Source: Bacillus_AB infantis_C (GTDB lineage: Bacteria; Bacillota; Bacilli; Bacillales; Cytobacillaceae). From it: a stretch of 64,000 nucleotides of DNA. The position numbers and the translations under genes are program-made. Numbering within the stretch: position 1 is the stretch's first letter; every line of letters begins with the position of its first letter. Location of the stretch: assembly GCF_050107595.1 (NCBI RefSeq), contig NZ_JBNILH010000004.1, forward strand, positions 186,001-250,000, written 5' to 3'. Below the pieces are notes generated by a model. It searched no databases. It saw only the letters and a program-made list of their open reading frames with translations, and was not told where the DNA came from. Positions 39,203 through 48,788 of this stretch are shown piece after piece.

Positions 39203-41500
39203 TTAAAAGCCAGTCGCCCTTCCACTCCCCTCTGTCAATTCGTACAGCTGCTTTTCCAGTTCCATAGCCGGCTTAGGCTTGCTGAAATAATAGCCCTGAA
39301 GCTTGGATGAACTGTTTTCCCTTACATATTGCAGCTGCTCCTCTGTTTCTACACCTTCTGTCACACAGTCAAGCCCCAGCTCACTTAGAATTTTGTAGAG
39401 GCCCTTCAATAGTACGGTATCAAAAGTGTGGGAAGGAACCTTTCCAACAAAGCTCCGGTCGATTTTTATCATATCGATTGGCAGATCTTTGAGAAAAATC
39501 AGCGAGGAAGTTCCAACGCCAAAATCATCCAGAGCAATCTTAACCTTCCTTTTCCGGAGAGCCCCGACAAAAGGCAGCAGCTCTTTCTTATAATCGCTCA
39601 CATCGCTTTCAGTAATTTCAATTTGCAGAAGTCCAGGCGGAAACTGATAGCGCTCAAGCACTTCATCCAATTTTTCAATGAAACGCCCGTCCTTCATTTG
39701 CGACTTTGATAGATTGATGGCCAAGCCAAGATCAGTGAAGCCGGCCTCATGCCATTTTCCAACCTGTTTGACGGCTTCTTCAAGAACCCAGGATCCTATC
39801 TTGTTGATAAGGCCTGTTTCTTCAGCGATTGGTATAAACTTGTCAGGAGAAATCAGCCCCTTATCAGGATGATTCCAGCGCAGAAGGGCCTCCACACATG
39901 CGGCCTGCTGCCCTTCTTTATCCATGATTATTTGATAATAGATTTCCAGCTCTTCACGTTCCGCAGCATGCTTCAGATCATGCTCCAATTCCAGGAGATT
40001 GCTGTAATAGCTGTCATTCGGGATATCTTCATAAAATATATACTGGTTTTTCCCTTTGCTTTTTGCCTCATACATGGCAATATCGGCCCTTTGGAGAAGT
40101 GTGTTTAGTGTAGTGCCGTCCCCTGGATATATAGAAACCCCTACACTGGCCGTTGTAAAAGCCTTATACTGGAATGCCTCATACTCCTTCCCGACCTGGG
40201 AAAGGATGCCACTGGCAATTTCCTTTAATTCCTTCCTGTCGCTGTTGGGCACAAGCAGGGCAAATTCATCGCCTGCCAGCCTGGCAAAGAGGCCGTTTTT
40301 TTCATCTGCAAGCTCTTTAACTTTCTCGGCTATTTCTCTTAGAAAAATATCTCCTGCCTGGTGCCCTAATGTATCATTTATCCGCTTAAAACCATCCAGG
40401 TCAAAGAAAAATAAAGCTTTCATGCCATGCAGGTTCTTCAAATAATGCTCAAAAAGATATGCCTGATTAGGAAGGCCGGTGAGCTGGTCAATATAAGCAA
40501 GATCTGTTATTTCCAGGTTCTTTTCTTCGAGCGAGGCCAGTACCTTATTAATGGAATGTTCAAGATTTGTGATCTCATCACTGTGGCTTGAGCTGATGGG
40601 CAGCCGTAATCCTCTGTTCGGCCTCTTCTGTATCCTCCCTAAATCCTTGGACAGCCTTGCTACCCTTGAAAGGATATACCGGTCCAGCAAAAACAAAACC
40701 AAAAGCAGCATGATGACAGAAAAACCGGCGATATAATAGCTCTGCTGCACCATGCTTGACCATTTCTGCTGATAAAATTCACGGTCCATCAGCAGGCTGA
40801 TGATATACCCCTGTTTTCCTCCAGAATCCTTTATAGACAGAAGCCCTTTTAGTGTGGTTTCACTGTAAGGCTCTATTGCCATTTTCCCGCCCGGCTTTCC
40901 GTCCTGTTCACTAAAAGACAGGGTTAGATCCAGTTCTTTCCCCATTTGACTTACAAAATCCTGATCCAGGAACTTCCCCATGATCAGCACACCAGCAGGA
41001 GGGCCGCTGCCGTCACTTCTATAAACGGGCTGGCGGGAGAAAAACGCCACACCCATTTTTGTTTCCACAAACCCTTTAGCCTGTTCCATCCCGCTGAATA
41101 CCTCTGAAAAACCAAAGGAGGGCCTGAGAGGCTGGCCGGCCTTCAAATCATAGGCAGACTGGTAGACCAAAGCACCTTTGTCATCCAGAAATAACATGAA
41201 ATTCACCTGGTTGTTATGAAAGGTTTCCGGCATTAAATTGACTTGTGGATATTTTTCATAGCTCCCCTTCAGGAAGCGGAAAGTATCATCCCAGACAGCC
41301 CAATCCAAATTTGTTCTGTTCAAAGCATCAGTTTGCGAATCCAGATGGCTTTCTATTCTGTTCAGCTCCTTCATTAAAGCCCGGCGGTCCATCTCATTGC
41401 TGTCCCTGAGGAGCATGGGCCAACTATATAAGAAGATCACTGCTAAAAATATGGAAATGGCACTGCCGACCACCAGAAATGATTTCATAATTAGTTTCAT
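39203..41500 (-). CDS. CHASE4-GGDEF-EAL cyclic di-GMP protein
   Basis: Membrane protein of 765 residues: TM1 about 9-28, extracytoplasmic CHASE4 sensor about 35-240, TM2 about 253-273, a HAMP-like linker, GGDEF about 335-490 and EAL about 505-750. The GGDEF signature is degenerate (AGDEF in FARLAGDEFALL), so cyclase activity is doubtful. The EAL domain keeps EALLRW, EITES, DDFGVGTSSL, KIDRSFV and EGVE, so phosphodiesterase activity is likely. It is divergent from a chemoreceptor gene, with SigD-like elements on both sides. Confidence 0.9.
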   Translation of the reverse strand: MKLIMKSFLVVGSAISIFLAVIFLYSWPMLLRDSNEMDRRALMKELNRIESHLDSQTDALNRTNLDWAVWDDTFRFLKGSYEKYPQVNLMPETFHNNQVNFMLFLDDKGALVYQSAYDLKAGQPLRPSFGFSEVFSGMEQAKGFVETKMGVAFFSRQPVYRSDGSGPPAGVLIMGKFLDQDFVSQMGKELDLTLSFSEQDGKPGGKMAIEPYSETTLKGLLSIKDSGGKQGYIISLLMDREFYQQKWSSMVQQSYYIAGFSVIMLLLVLFLLDRYILSRVARLSKDLGRIQKRPNRGLRLPISSSHSDEITNLEHSINKVLASLEEKNLEITDLAYIDQLTGLPNQAYLFEHYLKNLHGMKALFFFDLDGFKRINDTLGHQAGDIFLREIAEKVKELADEKNGLFARLAGDEFALLVPNSDRKELKEIASGILSQVGKEYEAFQYKAFTTASVGVSIYPGDGTTLNTLLQRADIAMYEAKSKGKNQYIFYEDIPNDSYYSNLLELEHDLKHAAEREELEIYYQIIMDKEGQQAACVEALLRWNHPDKGLISPDKFIPIAEETGLINKIGSWVLEEAVKQVGKWHEAGFTDLGLAINLSKSQMKDGRFIEKLDEVLERYQFPPGLLQIEITESDVSDYKKELLPFVGALRKRKVKIALDDFGVGTSSLIFLKDLPIDMIKIDRSFVGKVPSHTFDTVLLKGLYKILSELGLDCVTEGVETEEQLQYVRENSSSKLQGYYFSKPKPAMELEKQLYELTEGSGRATGF

Positions 41501-41559
41501 GGCAACTTCCCCTGTCTGTCTGGCATTCTTTTTGATGAATTCAACTTCTTTTAGAAGTT

Positions 41560-41587
41560 ATATCGGAACAAAGGGAGCAAATTGTTA
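41560..41587 (-). promoter_or_regulatory. Possible SigD-like promoter of the GGDEF-EAL gene
   Basis: Minus strand TAAC (41587-41584), 16-bp spacer, TCCGATAT (41567-41560): one mismatch in each box to the SigD consensus. Confidence 0.4.
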
Positions 41588-41633
41588 CAAAATTAACCTA
41601 GATTGAATTATTAAAATTTTTTATAAATTCAAT

Positions 41634-41659
41634 TAAAACAGAGAGCACCAAGCCGATAT
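41634..41659 (+). promoter_or_regulatory. SigD promoter of the chemoreceptor at 41.7 kb
   Basis: TAAA (41634-41637), 14-bp spacer, GCCGATAT (41652-41659), an exact consensus match, about 45 bp before the start codon. Confidence 0.85.
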
Positions 41660-41704
41660 ATATATTAACACCTAGGAATATAGTAGGGGATGGGGGAAAT
41701 AAAA

Positions 41705-43681
41705 ATGAAAGCAAAACGAAAAATCAGGCTGCCCGGGTTAACAATTAAAAAGAAGCTGATATTAGCTTTTGCCTTGGTATTAATCATTCCGAGTATCTTA
41801 ATTGGCACCTTTTCCTATCTTTCAGCGAAAAGGGAACTTGAAAAAAGCATCCTTTCAGCCGCAGACGAAAGCATCGGTGCAATAAACAGGAATATTAACA
41901 ATATTTTCACACCAAAAGAGAATGATCTTGAGTACTTCACAACTGCCATTCTTCGGGAGGAATTCAAGGATACAGAAGCACTGCAGGCCAAATTTGACCA
42001 ATACACAAAGCTCCATAAAGAAGCTTCAGCCATCTATGTAGGAACAGATACTGGTGAAACTACCATATCTCCCAAAATTGATTTGCCGGCTGACTTCAAT
42101 CCCAGAGAAAGGCCATGGTATCAAGACGCAATGAAGAAAAAAGGTGAGATAATCATCACCGCACCCTACACCGATGTCAACACTGGCGGAACCACCATCT
42201 CTCTGGCTAAGACCAATAAAGATGGAAGCGGGGTAATCGGCATTGACATTGACCTCGGAATGCTGGCTGAAACTGCTGGCGGGAAGATAGGAACCGATGG
42301 ATACGTCCTTTTGCTGGATGAAAGCGGAAAATACCTTGTACATCCTGACAAGGAAGCGGGCACACAGGCAACCGAAAGCTGGGCAAACAAGATTTATGAT
42401 TTGGAAAACGGTCAGTTTTCCTACCTTTTGGATGGGCAGGAAAAGGACATGACGTTCATAACAAATAAACTTACAGGCTGGAAAATAGTCGGTACCATGT
42501 ATAAAGACGAAATCAATGTTGCAGCCAAGCCCATCTTGATCAGCCTGGCCGCTGTATTAGGCATATCAATACTCATTTTCGGAATCATTATTATCTTTAT
42601 TACCCGTTCCATAACGAAGCCGCTGAGCCTGCTGGCTGAAAAAGCAAGGACTATTGCCGAGGGCGACTTGACCAGCCGCATCCCCCTTCAGGGAAAAGAT
42701 GAAATTGGTCAGCTTGCCATAAGCTTCAATCATATGATTGATTCGCTTAAAAACATTGTGACAAATGTAAGGGATTCTGTTGCACATGTAGCTTCTTCCT
42801 CTGAACAGCTTACAGCAAGCGCCGATCAGACTACATTGGCTACAGAGCATGTCGCTGCTGCCATTCAGGAAATTGCCGGCGGTGCAGAGCAGGCATCAGG
42901 AAGAATGGACGGCAACTCCCTTATTCTGAAGGAAGTCAATCAAGGAGTTGAACATATAGCCGAAAACTCTTCTGTCATTCTTGGATTATCAAAAGAGGCG
43001 GAAATGGAAGCACAAGCAGGAGAAGAATCGGTAAAGCATAATCTTTTACAGATGAAAAGCATTCACCGGTCTGTCAAAGATTCAAACGCAGTCATCCAAT
43101 CCTTATCACAGCGTTCCAATGAGATTGGGAATATTTTAGACGTTATAAGCGGAATCTCCAGCCAAACAAATCTGCTGGCCCTAAATGCCGCGATAGAAGC
43201 CGCCAGGGCAGGAGAAGCTGGCAAAGGGTTTGCCGTCGTAGCTGATGAAGTAAGGAAGCTGGCAGAACAGACCCAGGCATCTGCAAAACAAATATCCGAA
43301 ATCATCCAAAGTATCCAGAAAGACACGGAGAAATCAGTATCAGTAATGGCGGATGTGTCCAAAAATACGGAAGAGGGCCTTTCTATTTCAGAAGAAGCGT
43401 CCCAGAAATTCAATCAAATTTTGAAAAGGTCAAGGGAAATTACGCCGCAGATGGAAGAGGTCACACATGCCATCAGCCAAATTTCAGCAGGTGTCAATAA
43501 ATTCACAGAATCTGCCGAACAGCTCTCTTTTATTGCTAAACAAAATTCAGCCAGCACGGAAGAGGTTGCGGCTTCCACAGAAGAACAGCTTGCTTCCATG
43601 GAGGAAATCTCCATATCATCCAAATCTCTTTCTGTGATGGCCGATGACCTGAGAAAACTGATCAGCCACTTTAAAATATGA
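41705..43681 (+). CDS. Methyl-accepting chemotaxis protein with dCache domain
   Basis: About 658 residues. TM1 about 18-38, an extracytoplasmic dCache_1 domain about 45-280 with the ligand-site pattern RPWYQDA, TM2 about 282-305, HAMP to about 360, and an MA domain with tip NLLALNAAIEAARAGEAGKG. It resembles McpA/McpB/TlpA receptors of Bacillus, which sense amino acids and related compounds. GGGGG is eight bases before the ATG at 41705; the ATG at 41690 has no proper site. There is no C-terminal pentapeptide tether. Confidence 0.9.
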   Translation: MKAKRKIRLPGLTIKKKLILAFALVLIIPSILIGTFSYLSAKRELEKSILSAADESIGAINRNINNIFTPKENDLEYFTTAILREEFKDTEALQAKFDQYTKLHKEASAIYVGTDTGETTISPKIDLPADFNPRERPWYQDAMKKKGEIIITAPYTDVNTGGTTISLAKTNKDGSGVIGIDIDLGMLAETAGGKIGTDGYVLLLDESGKYLVHPDKEAGTQATESWANKIYDLENGQFSYLLDGQEKDMTFITNKLTGWKIVGTMYKDEINVAAKPILISLAAVLGISILIFGIIIIFITRSITKPLSLLAEKARTIAEGDLTSRIPLQGKDEIGQLAISFNHMIDSLKNIVTNVRDSVAHVASSSEQLTASADQTTLATEHVAAAIQEIAGGAEQASGRMDGNSLILKEVNQGVEHIAENSSVILGLSKEAEMEAQAGEESVKHNLLQMKSIHRSVKDSNAVIQSLSQRSNEIGNILDVISGISSQTNLLALNAAIEAARAGEAGKGFAVVADEVRKLAEQTQASAKQISEIIQSIQKDTEKSVSVMADVSKNTEEGLSISEEASQKFNQILKRSREITPQMEEVTHAISQISAGVNKFTESAEQLSFIAKQNSASTEEVAASTEEQLASMEEISISSKSLSVMADDLRKLISHFKI

Positions 43682-43695
43682 CGCTCCTAATGACT

Positions 43696-43735
43696 AAAGC
43701 CCTGTTCCTTTATTTCAGAAACAGGGCTTTTATTA
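43696..43735 (+). terminator. Terminator of the chemoreceptor gene
   Basis: Stem AAAGCCCTGTT / AACAGGGCTTT (43696-43706 and 43720-43730) followed by TATT. Confidence 0.87.
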
Positions 43736-43834
43736 CCAATCTTTTACTATATTTAATTTATAATACAATTTCTATCATATTTGGATGTGTATCGGGTAAA
43801 CAGAGAATAAATCAAATGAAAGGCGGGACAGGAT

Positions 43835-44137
43835 ATGCATGACACCAGCACTTTCAGTGACAATCATCTGACGACCTTTGAAATAAAGGATCTGCTGACC
43901 GTTTATATTACCCCTTTCAAGGATATGTGCATTAATACCCCTGAGGAATCGGTAATCATTAATCGTACAAAGGCCATAAACCTTCTCCTTGAGCGGCTTA
44001 ACAAAAAACAATTATATGAACTGCTGAACCAGCTCCAGCTGATCCACAAGAAAAATTTAAATGACCTGTATTACATTCAGTATATTTTGATTGCTGTTAT
44101 GAGCCGCGAAGCTGGCCGGAAAAAGAGTTTTCATTAG
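43835..44137 (+). CDS. Small protein of unknown function
   Basis: 100 residues, mostly predicted helical, with a Leu-rich C-terminal half (LLLERLNKKQLYELLNQLQ). No signal peptide, membrane helix or recognised motif. The ATG is preceded by AGGCGGG at seven bases. It lies between two chemoreceptor genes and is convergent with the second, ending 16 bp from it. I do not recognise the family; small size and position leave some doubt, but the translation looks protein-like. Confidence 0.62.
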   Translation: MHDTSTFSDNHLTTFEIKDLLTVYITPFKDMCINTPEESVIINRTKAINLLLERLNKKQLYELLNQLQLIHKKNLNDLYYIQYILIAVMSREAGRKKSFH

Positions 44138-44152
44138 CATTAGAGTTATACC

Positions 44153-46168
44153 CTATTGCCCTGTATCAAACTTCTGGATAATATAGGACAGTTCATTGGA
44201 AGCATCCTTCAGGGTCTCAGCAGAAGCGGCAATATTCTTCAGAGCTTCCAGCTGCTGATCGGAAGAAGCGTTAATTTCTTCACAGGCAGCAGCCGACTGC
44301 TGGGACCCGGCTGCCATACTTTGAATGGATCCAACCACTTCATCCTTATACTGATTCATTAATGCCGAATCATTTGTGATGTTCTCAATCGTTTGGACCA
44401 TCCTGCTGATTGCGTCAGTAATCGAGTTGAAGGCATTCTCTGTATCCAGCACCGCCAGTTCCTGGCTGGCTGCAATATCTTTGGTCCGGCCCATTTCTTT
44501 AATGGCCCGTGCAGACTCCTGCTGAATATCAAGTATTGTTTCCTTTACTTCCCCAGTCGCAGCCGAAGACTGTTCGGCCAGTTTACGGACCTCTTCAGCT
44601 ACAACAGCAAACCCTTTGCCATGCTCGCCGGCCCTGGCGGCTTCAATTGAGGCATTCAGTGCCAGCAGATTGGTTTGTTCTGAGATTTCATTGATAGCAT
44701 AAATTACTTTCTCAATATTATTGATCTTATCGTTCAAAAGATGAATGACTGATTCTACAGATCCTATCACAAGGCTGGATTCTTTGGCTGTATCTTTCAA
44801 ATCCTGTACCTGTGAATAACCTGCACGGCTTGCACGTTCAGATCCTTCAGATAAATCCATAAGCGTACCTGCCTGCATATTTAATTGATCAATCTTGTCA
44901 GAAAGCTCCATTGTTCTTTGGCTTCCCTTTTCTGACTCTAATGCGGCCTGAGAGGCACCTGCAGAAATCTCTTCAATTGCACGCGATATTTCTTCACTGG
45001 ACGCTGTGGTTTCTTCAGAGGTAATGCTTAAGTTTTCAGCATCCATCCTTACGCTTTGGACAGAAGCTTGAACAGAGGATACCAGTTTCCTCAAACTTGA
45101 TACCATTATGCCAAAGTGGACTCCAAGCTGCCCAATTTCATCTCTTCCATTCGTTTGAATCTCAACTGTGAGATTTCCCTGAGCCACCATCTCGACCTTA
45201 TTCTTCAAGGCTGCAATAGGCCTTGTTATTGATCTGGCGAGAAAGTAAACCAGCACACTCAGAACCAGCATAGCCACTATGGAAGCAAAGATTAACACCC
45301 TCCCCAATGACTGTGCATCTTCCTGCATATGATTATAAATATATGCCGTACCGGCTTTCCAGCCCTCCGGTGTTGTATCATAGAAAAGGATCCGGTCCTC
45401 ACCCTTAAATATGTACTCAATAAAGCCGCTGCTCTCCTTTGAATCATACATCTGCTTAATAAATGCCAGATCTGAGAGATCACTGCCCTTTTCAGTAGGA
45501 TGAATCATAGCTGTGCCCTTTTTATCGAACAAAAAAGCATAGCCGCCGTACTCGACCTTGGTTTGTGCTACCAATTCATTCAGTTGATCAATTTTTAAAT
45601 CAATAGCCACTACACCGATTATTTTATGGGTTGCAGTATTCTTTACAGCTTTTGACCCGGTAACGATAAATTCTTTTGAAGACTTATCAATATAAGGATC
45701 ACTCCAAAATACCTTATCCGGTTCATCCACTGCCCCTTTATACCAAGGGGCATCCAGCGGTTTAAAGTCTTCAGGGAGAGTGACATCCGGCTCCAGAAGA
45801 ATTGTTCCATCTGTCCCTGTAATATATACGTTTGTAACAGAAGGGTTATCTTTTACATACTTTGTGAAATTACTCAGAATGGAGAGGCGGTCTTCCGCAA
45901 ACTTATCGGCTCTTCCATCGTCAATATCCTTCAAGAAATTAATTACAGCTTCCTGATTCACGAACATACTGAGGTTCGACTGGTATTTATCAAGAAACAT
46001 GGCTACACTGCTGCTCAAGTTTTTAACTATCACTTGTGACTCTTCTTTTACATCACTTTCAATTTTTTTGCTTTGCTGCAAGTATAAAAAAACGGATAAT
46101 GAAGCGATAATGAGAGCAAAGACGAGCAAAAACGTGAAAATCATTTTTGTACTAAGTTTCTTAAACAT
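44153..46168 (-). CDS. Methyl-accepting chemotaxis protein with dCache domain
   Basis: About 671 residues. TM1 about 10-30, an extracytoplasmic dCache domain about 40-275 with the APWYKGAVD pattern, TM2 about 288-310, HAMP to about 365 and an MA domain with tip NLLALNASIEAARAGEHGKG. AGGAG is seven bases before the ATG at 46168, and the upstream ATG at 46174 overlaps it. The upstream region shows a TATAAT -10 but no SigD element. The ligand is unknown. Confidence 0.9.
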   Translation of the reverse strand: MFKKLSTKMIFTFLLVFALIIASLSVFLYLQQSKKIESDVKEESQVIVKNLSSSVAMFLDKYQSNLSMFVNQEAVINFLKDIDDGRADKFAEDRLSILSNFTKYVKDNPSVTNVYITGTDGTILLEPDVTLPEDFKPLDAPWYKGAVDEPDKVFWSDPYIDKSSKEFIVTGSKAVKNTATHKIIGVVAIDLKIDQLNELVAQTKVEYGGYAFLFDKKGTAMIHPTEKGSDLSDLAFIKQMYDSKESSGFIEYIFKGEDRILFYDTTPEGWKAGTAYIYNHMQEDAQSLGRVLIFASIVAMLVLSVLVYFLARSITRPIAALKNKVEMVAQGNLTVEIQTNGRDEIGQLGVHFGIMVSSLRKLVSSVQASVQSVRMDAENLSITSEETTASSEEISRAIEEISAGASQAALESEKGSQRTMELSDKIDQLNMQAGTLMDLSEGSERASRAGYSQVQDLKDTAKESSLVIGSVESVIHLLNDKINNIEKVIYAINEISEQTNLLALNASIEAARAGEHGKGFAVVAEEVRKLAEQSSAATGEVKETILDIQQESARAIKEMGRTKDIAASQELAVLDTENAFNSITDAISRMVQTIENITNDSALMNQYKDEVVGSIQSMAAGSQQSAAACEEINASSDQQLEALKNIAASAETLKDASNELSYIIQKFDTGQ

Positions 46169-46274
46169 ATTCATTCTCCTGCCTAGTTAAAAAGTTACAT
46201 ATAAATCATAGCAGGATTATACTAAAAATAGGAATAAATACCTAAAGTTCTATTATTAAGTTTGTTAAGAATAT

Positions 46275-47285
46275 TTAGTGTTCAACGTCTGGAGCATTTC
46301 TTTTAATGTCTGCCGGGTAAACGACCCCCATCTGCTTTCGCGCCTCATCCAGCAGTTCCATGACTAGCAAAGAGTTTTGGAATGTGTTTATGTCCGATTC
46401 TGTTTCCCCCGCCTTGACGAGACGGATAAATTCCTGGAGCTCATAGAAAAGGCTGTTATTATTCTGGGCTGCAGAGATGATTTCAGGCTCCTGATTGCGC
46501 AGATGCAGCTCCACCACGTCCATTGCGGAAATCCGGTCTATCTTTATCGATCCCTTCTCCCCCTGTATTTCGGCCGGCAGGGAGGAATCCGTAATCTTTG
46601 AAAAAAGGACAGCCGCATCCATATCATCATAGGTGAAGACTATGCTTCCGGATGCATCCGAACCGGTTTCCAGCAAGTATCCGCTTGCCTTTAAGCTTTC
46701 CGGCTTGCCGAATAGGACGAGCATAGGATAAATGGCATACACGCCGACATCCATTAAAGCCCCGTTGGACAGCTTCGGATCAAAGGCATTTGCCTGCCTT
46801 CCTTCCTTGTAATCTTCATACCTGGAGTCATACTGGCAATAGTGGGCGAAGTATTGCCTCACTTTCCCTATCCTCGGCAAATGCTCCCTGATCTGCTGGA
46901 AATTGGGATAAAATGTCGTTTTCACCGCTTCCATGAACAGCACATTATGTTCTTTAGCAGCCTCGATCATCCTTTTCAGCTCAGCCGTATTTGAAGCTGC
47001 CGGCTTTTCACAAAGCACATGCTTCCCATTTCGCAAAAACAGCTCTGCCTGCCCGCTATGAAGCGAATTGGGGCTTGCAATATATACCGCATCTATCATT
47101 TCGCTTTTAGCCATAGCCTCCAAATCTGTGAATATATGCTCTGCACCGAACTTCTCTGCAAACTTTTCGCCTTTATCACGTGTTCTTGAATACACAGCAG
47201 CCAGCTGAAAATCCTCCAGCTCTTTCCCGGCAAGCACCAATTTTTCCGTAATCCAGTTTGTGCCGATGACGCCGAATTTGATCAT
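46275..47285 (-). CDS. Gfo/Idh/MocA-family oxidoreductase
   Basis: A 336-residue NAD(P)-dependent sugar- or polyol-type dehydrogenase. The Rossmann fold starts at residue 3 (FGVIGTNWITEKLV), the conserved EKP motif is in LCEKPAAS (about 92-99), and the C-terminal beta-sheet domain contains GALMDVGVYAIYP. It resembles dihydrodiol-dehydrogenase-like members. The gene stands alone and the substrate cannot be deduced. Confidence 0.88.
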   Translation of the reverse strand: MIKFGVIGTNWITEKLVLAGKELEDFQLAAVYSRTRDKGEKFAEKFGAEHIFTDLEAMAKSEMIDAVYIASPNSLHSGQAELFLRNGKHVLCEKPAASNTAELKRMIEAAKEHNVLFMEAVKTTFYPNFQQIREHLPRIGKVRQYFAHYCQYDSRYEDYKEGRQANAFDPKLSNGALMDVGVYAIYPMLVLFGKPESLKASGYLLETGSDASGSIVFTYDDMDAAVLFSKITDSSLPAEIQGEKGSIKIDRISAMDVVELHLRNQEPEIISAAQNNNSLFYELQEFIRLVKAGETESDINTFQNSLLVMELLDEARKQMGVVYPADIKRNAPDVEH

Positions 47286-47357
47286 GAACAGGACACCCCT
47301 TTTCCTTTTTTGTTATCTAATTCCAGTGTATACCAGCAGGGAGAATGGAGTCTATGC

Positions 47358-47391
47358 AAAAAAGCCGGCTGCGTTAAATTGCAGCCGGCAT
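47358..47391 (-). terminator. minJ terminator
   Basis: Perfect 9-bp stem GCCGGCTGC / GCAGCCGGC (47364-47372 and 47381-47389) with an 8-nt loop and UUUUUU on the minus strand; the plus strand also reads ATTTTT. Confidence 0.9.
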
Positions 47392-47403
47392 TTTTGCTGG
47401 CCA

Positions 47404-48597
47404 TCAAACAGCCCGCTCATCTTTCTTCCACTCATCCTGCACAAACAGAATGCCGAGCTCATGATGGTCACCTTCATATAATGCTTTCTGGACAAAGCGG
47501 ATCTGTCCATTTACGTCGAACACTTCCAATTTGCAATGGGCTCCGTTGCGCTGAAGGGCATTGTATAATTCATTTTCATCCTGGACCTTCAGGCCATTCA
47601 CCTTCGAAACAAGTTCACCGGTTTTAAGGCCCATCGATTCTGCGGGCGTGCCCGGCTTGACTCCGAGAACAACAAGGCCCTCGTTTCTTCTTGAGAAAAA
47701 GAAAGGCTGGTTCCGGTCATATACCTTTTGGCGGTATGTGATGAATTCTCTTCCGAGGACAGCCAGTGCAGTAATAACAATAGACGCCAGTGGATACCAA
47801 TAGCCGGCTGCCGAAAGCAGGAGCAGGACGACGGAAAAGACAAGCAGCCTTCTGCCAGTCCGCTTGACAGCTGAATCCGGGAGCATTCCCTGGACCTGCT
47901 GATGGAAACCTACCGAAAAGGGAACAAAAATGATTGAGTAAGAGCTGTCCCCAATGGAAAATAAGGGCCACCAGCCGAACATAGCTGAGATTGCATCGCC
48001 AGGGACGAGCAAAAATAGGGGCAGCAGCCAAAGCCTTTTCGTTTCGTGGACACCGATTGTCTGGCCCCTTTTGCTTTTAATAAGCTTAGGAGACGTTGCC
48101 CGGCCGCCGTTCCGCAAAATCAATACTGCTTCTCCAATCATCAAAAGAGCAAGCAGAGACGCACCTGCGGGGAAAAGCATGTCATCCGTCCAATTGCCGG
48201 CAGCTTCAATGAGCGGGATGCTAAAGCCCCTGTCAATGATGTAAATGCTGGCGAAAAATGCCGCGCCCACCGTATAAGCCGGGGCAAGCAGCCGGATCCT
48301 TCCTGTCAGGCTCCAAAGAATGGTGAATGCCGCTGTCAGCCATACAAGCTCAATCGGGATCACCATGCCGGTTCCCAGAGTAATCACAGAAAGAACCAGA
48401 CCTGCTGCAAGTCCCGCCGGAACCAGCTGGCGCAGCTCAAAGTAGGCATTTTCCACCCTGATATGAAAATTCCTGCGCTCGCGCTTCACTCTGGAAACGC
48501 CAAGCAGTGCCGCTGCAAAGAACAGATAATAAAACACGGGATTCAGCAAAAGCTTTCCCGCACCCTTTGCCAGCTCCAAAAGCCACTCCTGAATCAA
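47404..48597 (-). CDS. minJ: PDZ-domain membrane protein MinJ
   Basis: 397 residues, the length I recall for B. subtilis MinJ. About seven to eight hydrophobic segments occupy residues 15-290 and a cytoplasmic PDZ domain lies about 300-385 (GLVVLGVKPGTPAESMGLKTGELVSKVNG). MinJ bridges DivIVA and MinCD at the septum and poles. Its position next to ctpB agrees with B. subtilis yvjD-yvjB order. The call is by topology, length and synteny. Confidence 0.85.
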   Translation of the reverse strand: MIQEWLLELAKGAGKLLLNPVFYYLFFAAALLGVSRVKRERRNFHIRVENAYFELRQLVPAGLAAGLVLSVITLGTGMVIPIELVWLTAAFTILWSLTGRIRLLAPAYTVGAAFFASIYIIDRGFSIPLIEAAGNWTDDMLFPAGASLLALLMIGEAVLILRNGGRATSPKLIKSKRGQTIGVHETKRLWLLPLFLLVPGDAISAMFGWWPLFSIGDSSYSIIFVPFSVGFHQQVQGMLPDSAVKRTGRRLLVFSVVLLLLSAAGYWYPLASIVITALAVLGREFITYRQKVYDRNQPFFFSRRNEGLVVLGVKPGTPAESMGLKTGELVSKVNGLKVQDENELYNALQRNGAHCKLEVFDVNGQIRFVQKALYEGDHHELGILFVQDEWKKDERAV

Positions 48598-48647
48598 ATC
48601 CTTCCACCAACCTCTAGTATAAAAGTTTCTATTACTTCTATTCTATC

Positions 48648-48704
48648 AAAAAAACAGGGCAGCTGTCTGTAATATTCGATATGGCGAATATTACAGACAG
48701 CTGC
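48648..48704 (-). terminator. ctpB terminator with perfect 20-bp stem
   Basis: Arms 48659-48678 and 48685-48704 are perfectly complementary over 20 bp with a 6-nt loop. On the minus strand the stem is followed by CCTG and then UUUUUUU. It lies 85 bp after ctpB and 50 bp upstream of minJ. Confidence 0.9.
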
Positions 48705-48715
48705 AGCCCTTATCC

Positions 48716-48783
48716 GTGCCTGGTACCTGAATCAAATTACCCGCTCCATAAGCGGCTTTTCAGCAAATAGTGCCTGGCACCAT
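48716..48783. repeat. Two GTGCCTGGYACC palindrome copies
   Basis: GTGCCTGGTACC at about 48716 and GTGCCTGGCACC at about 48770 flank a 40-bp spacer directly after ctpB. They match the palindrome at 31196. Confidence 0.5.
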
Positions 48784-48788
48784 ACCGG

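Noticed and set aside
41690..41704. Upstream ATG for the chemoreceptor at 41.7 kb
   Set aside because: The GGGG run is immediately before this ATG; the one at 41705 has the proper spacing.
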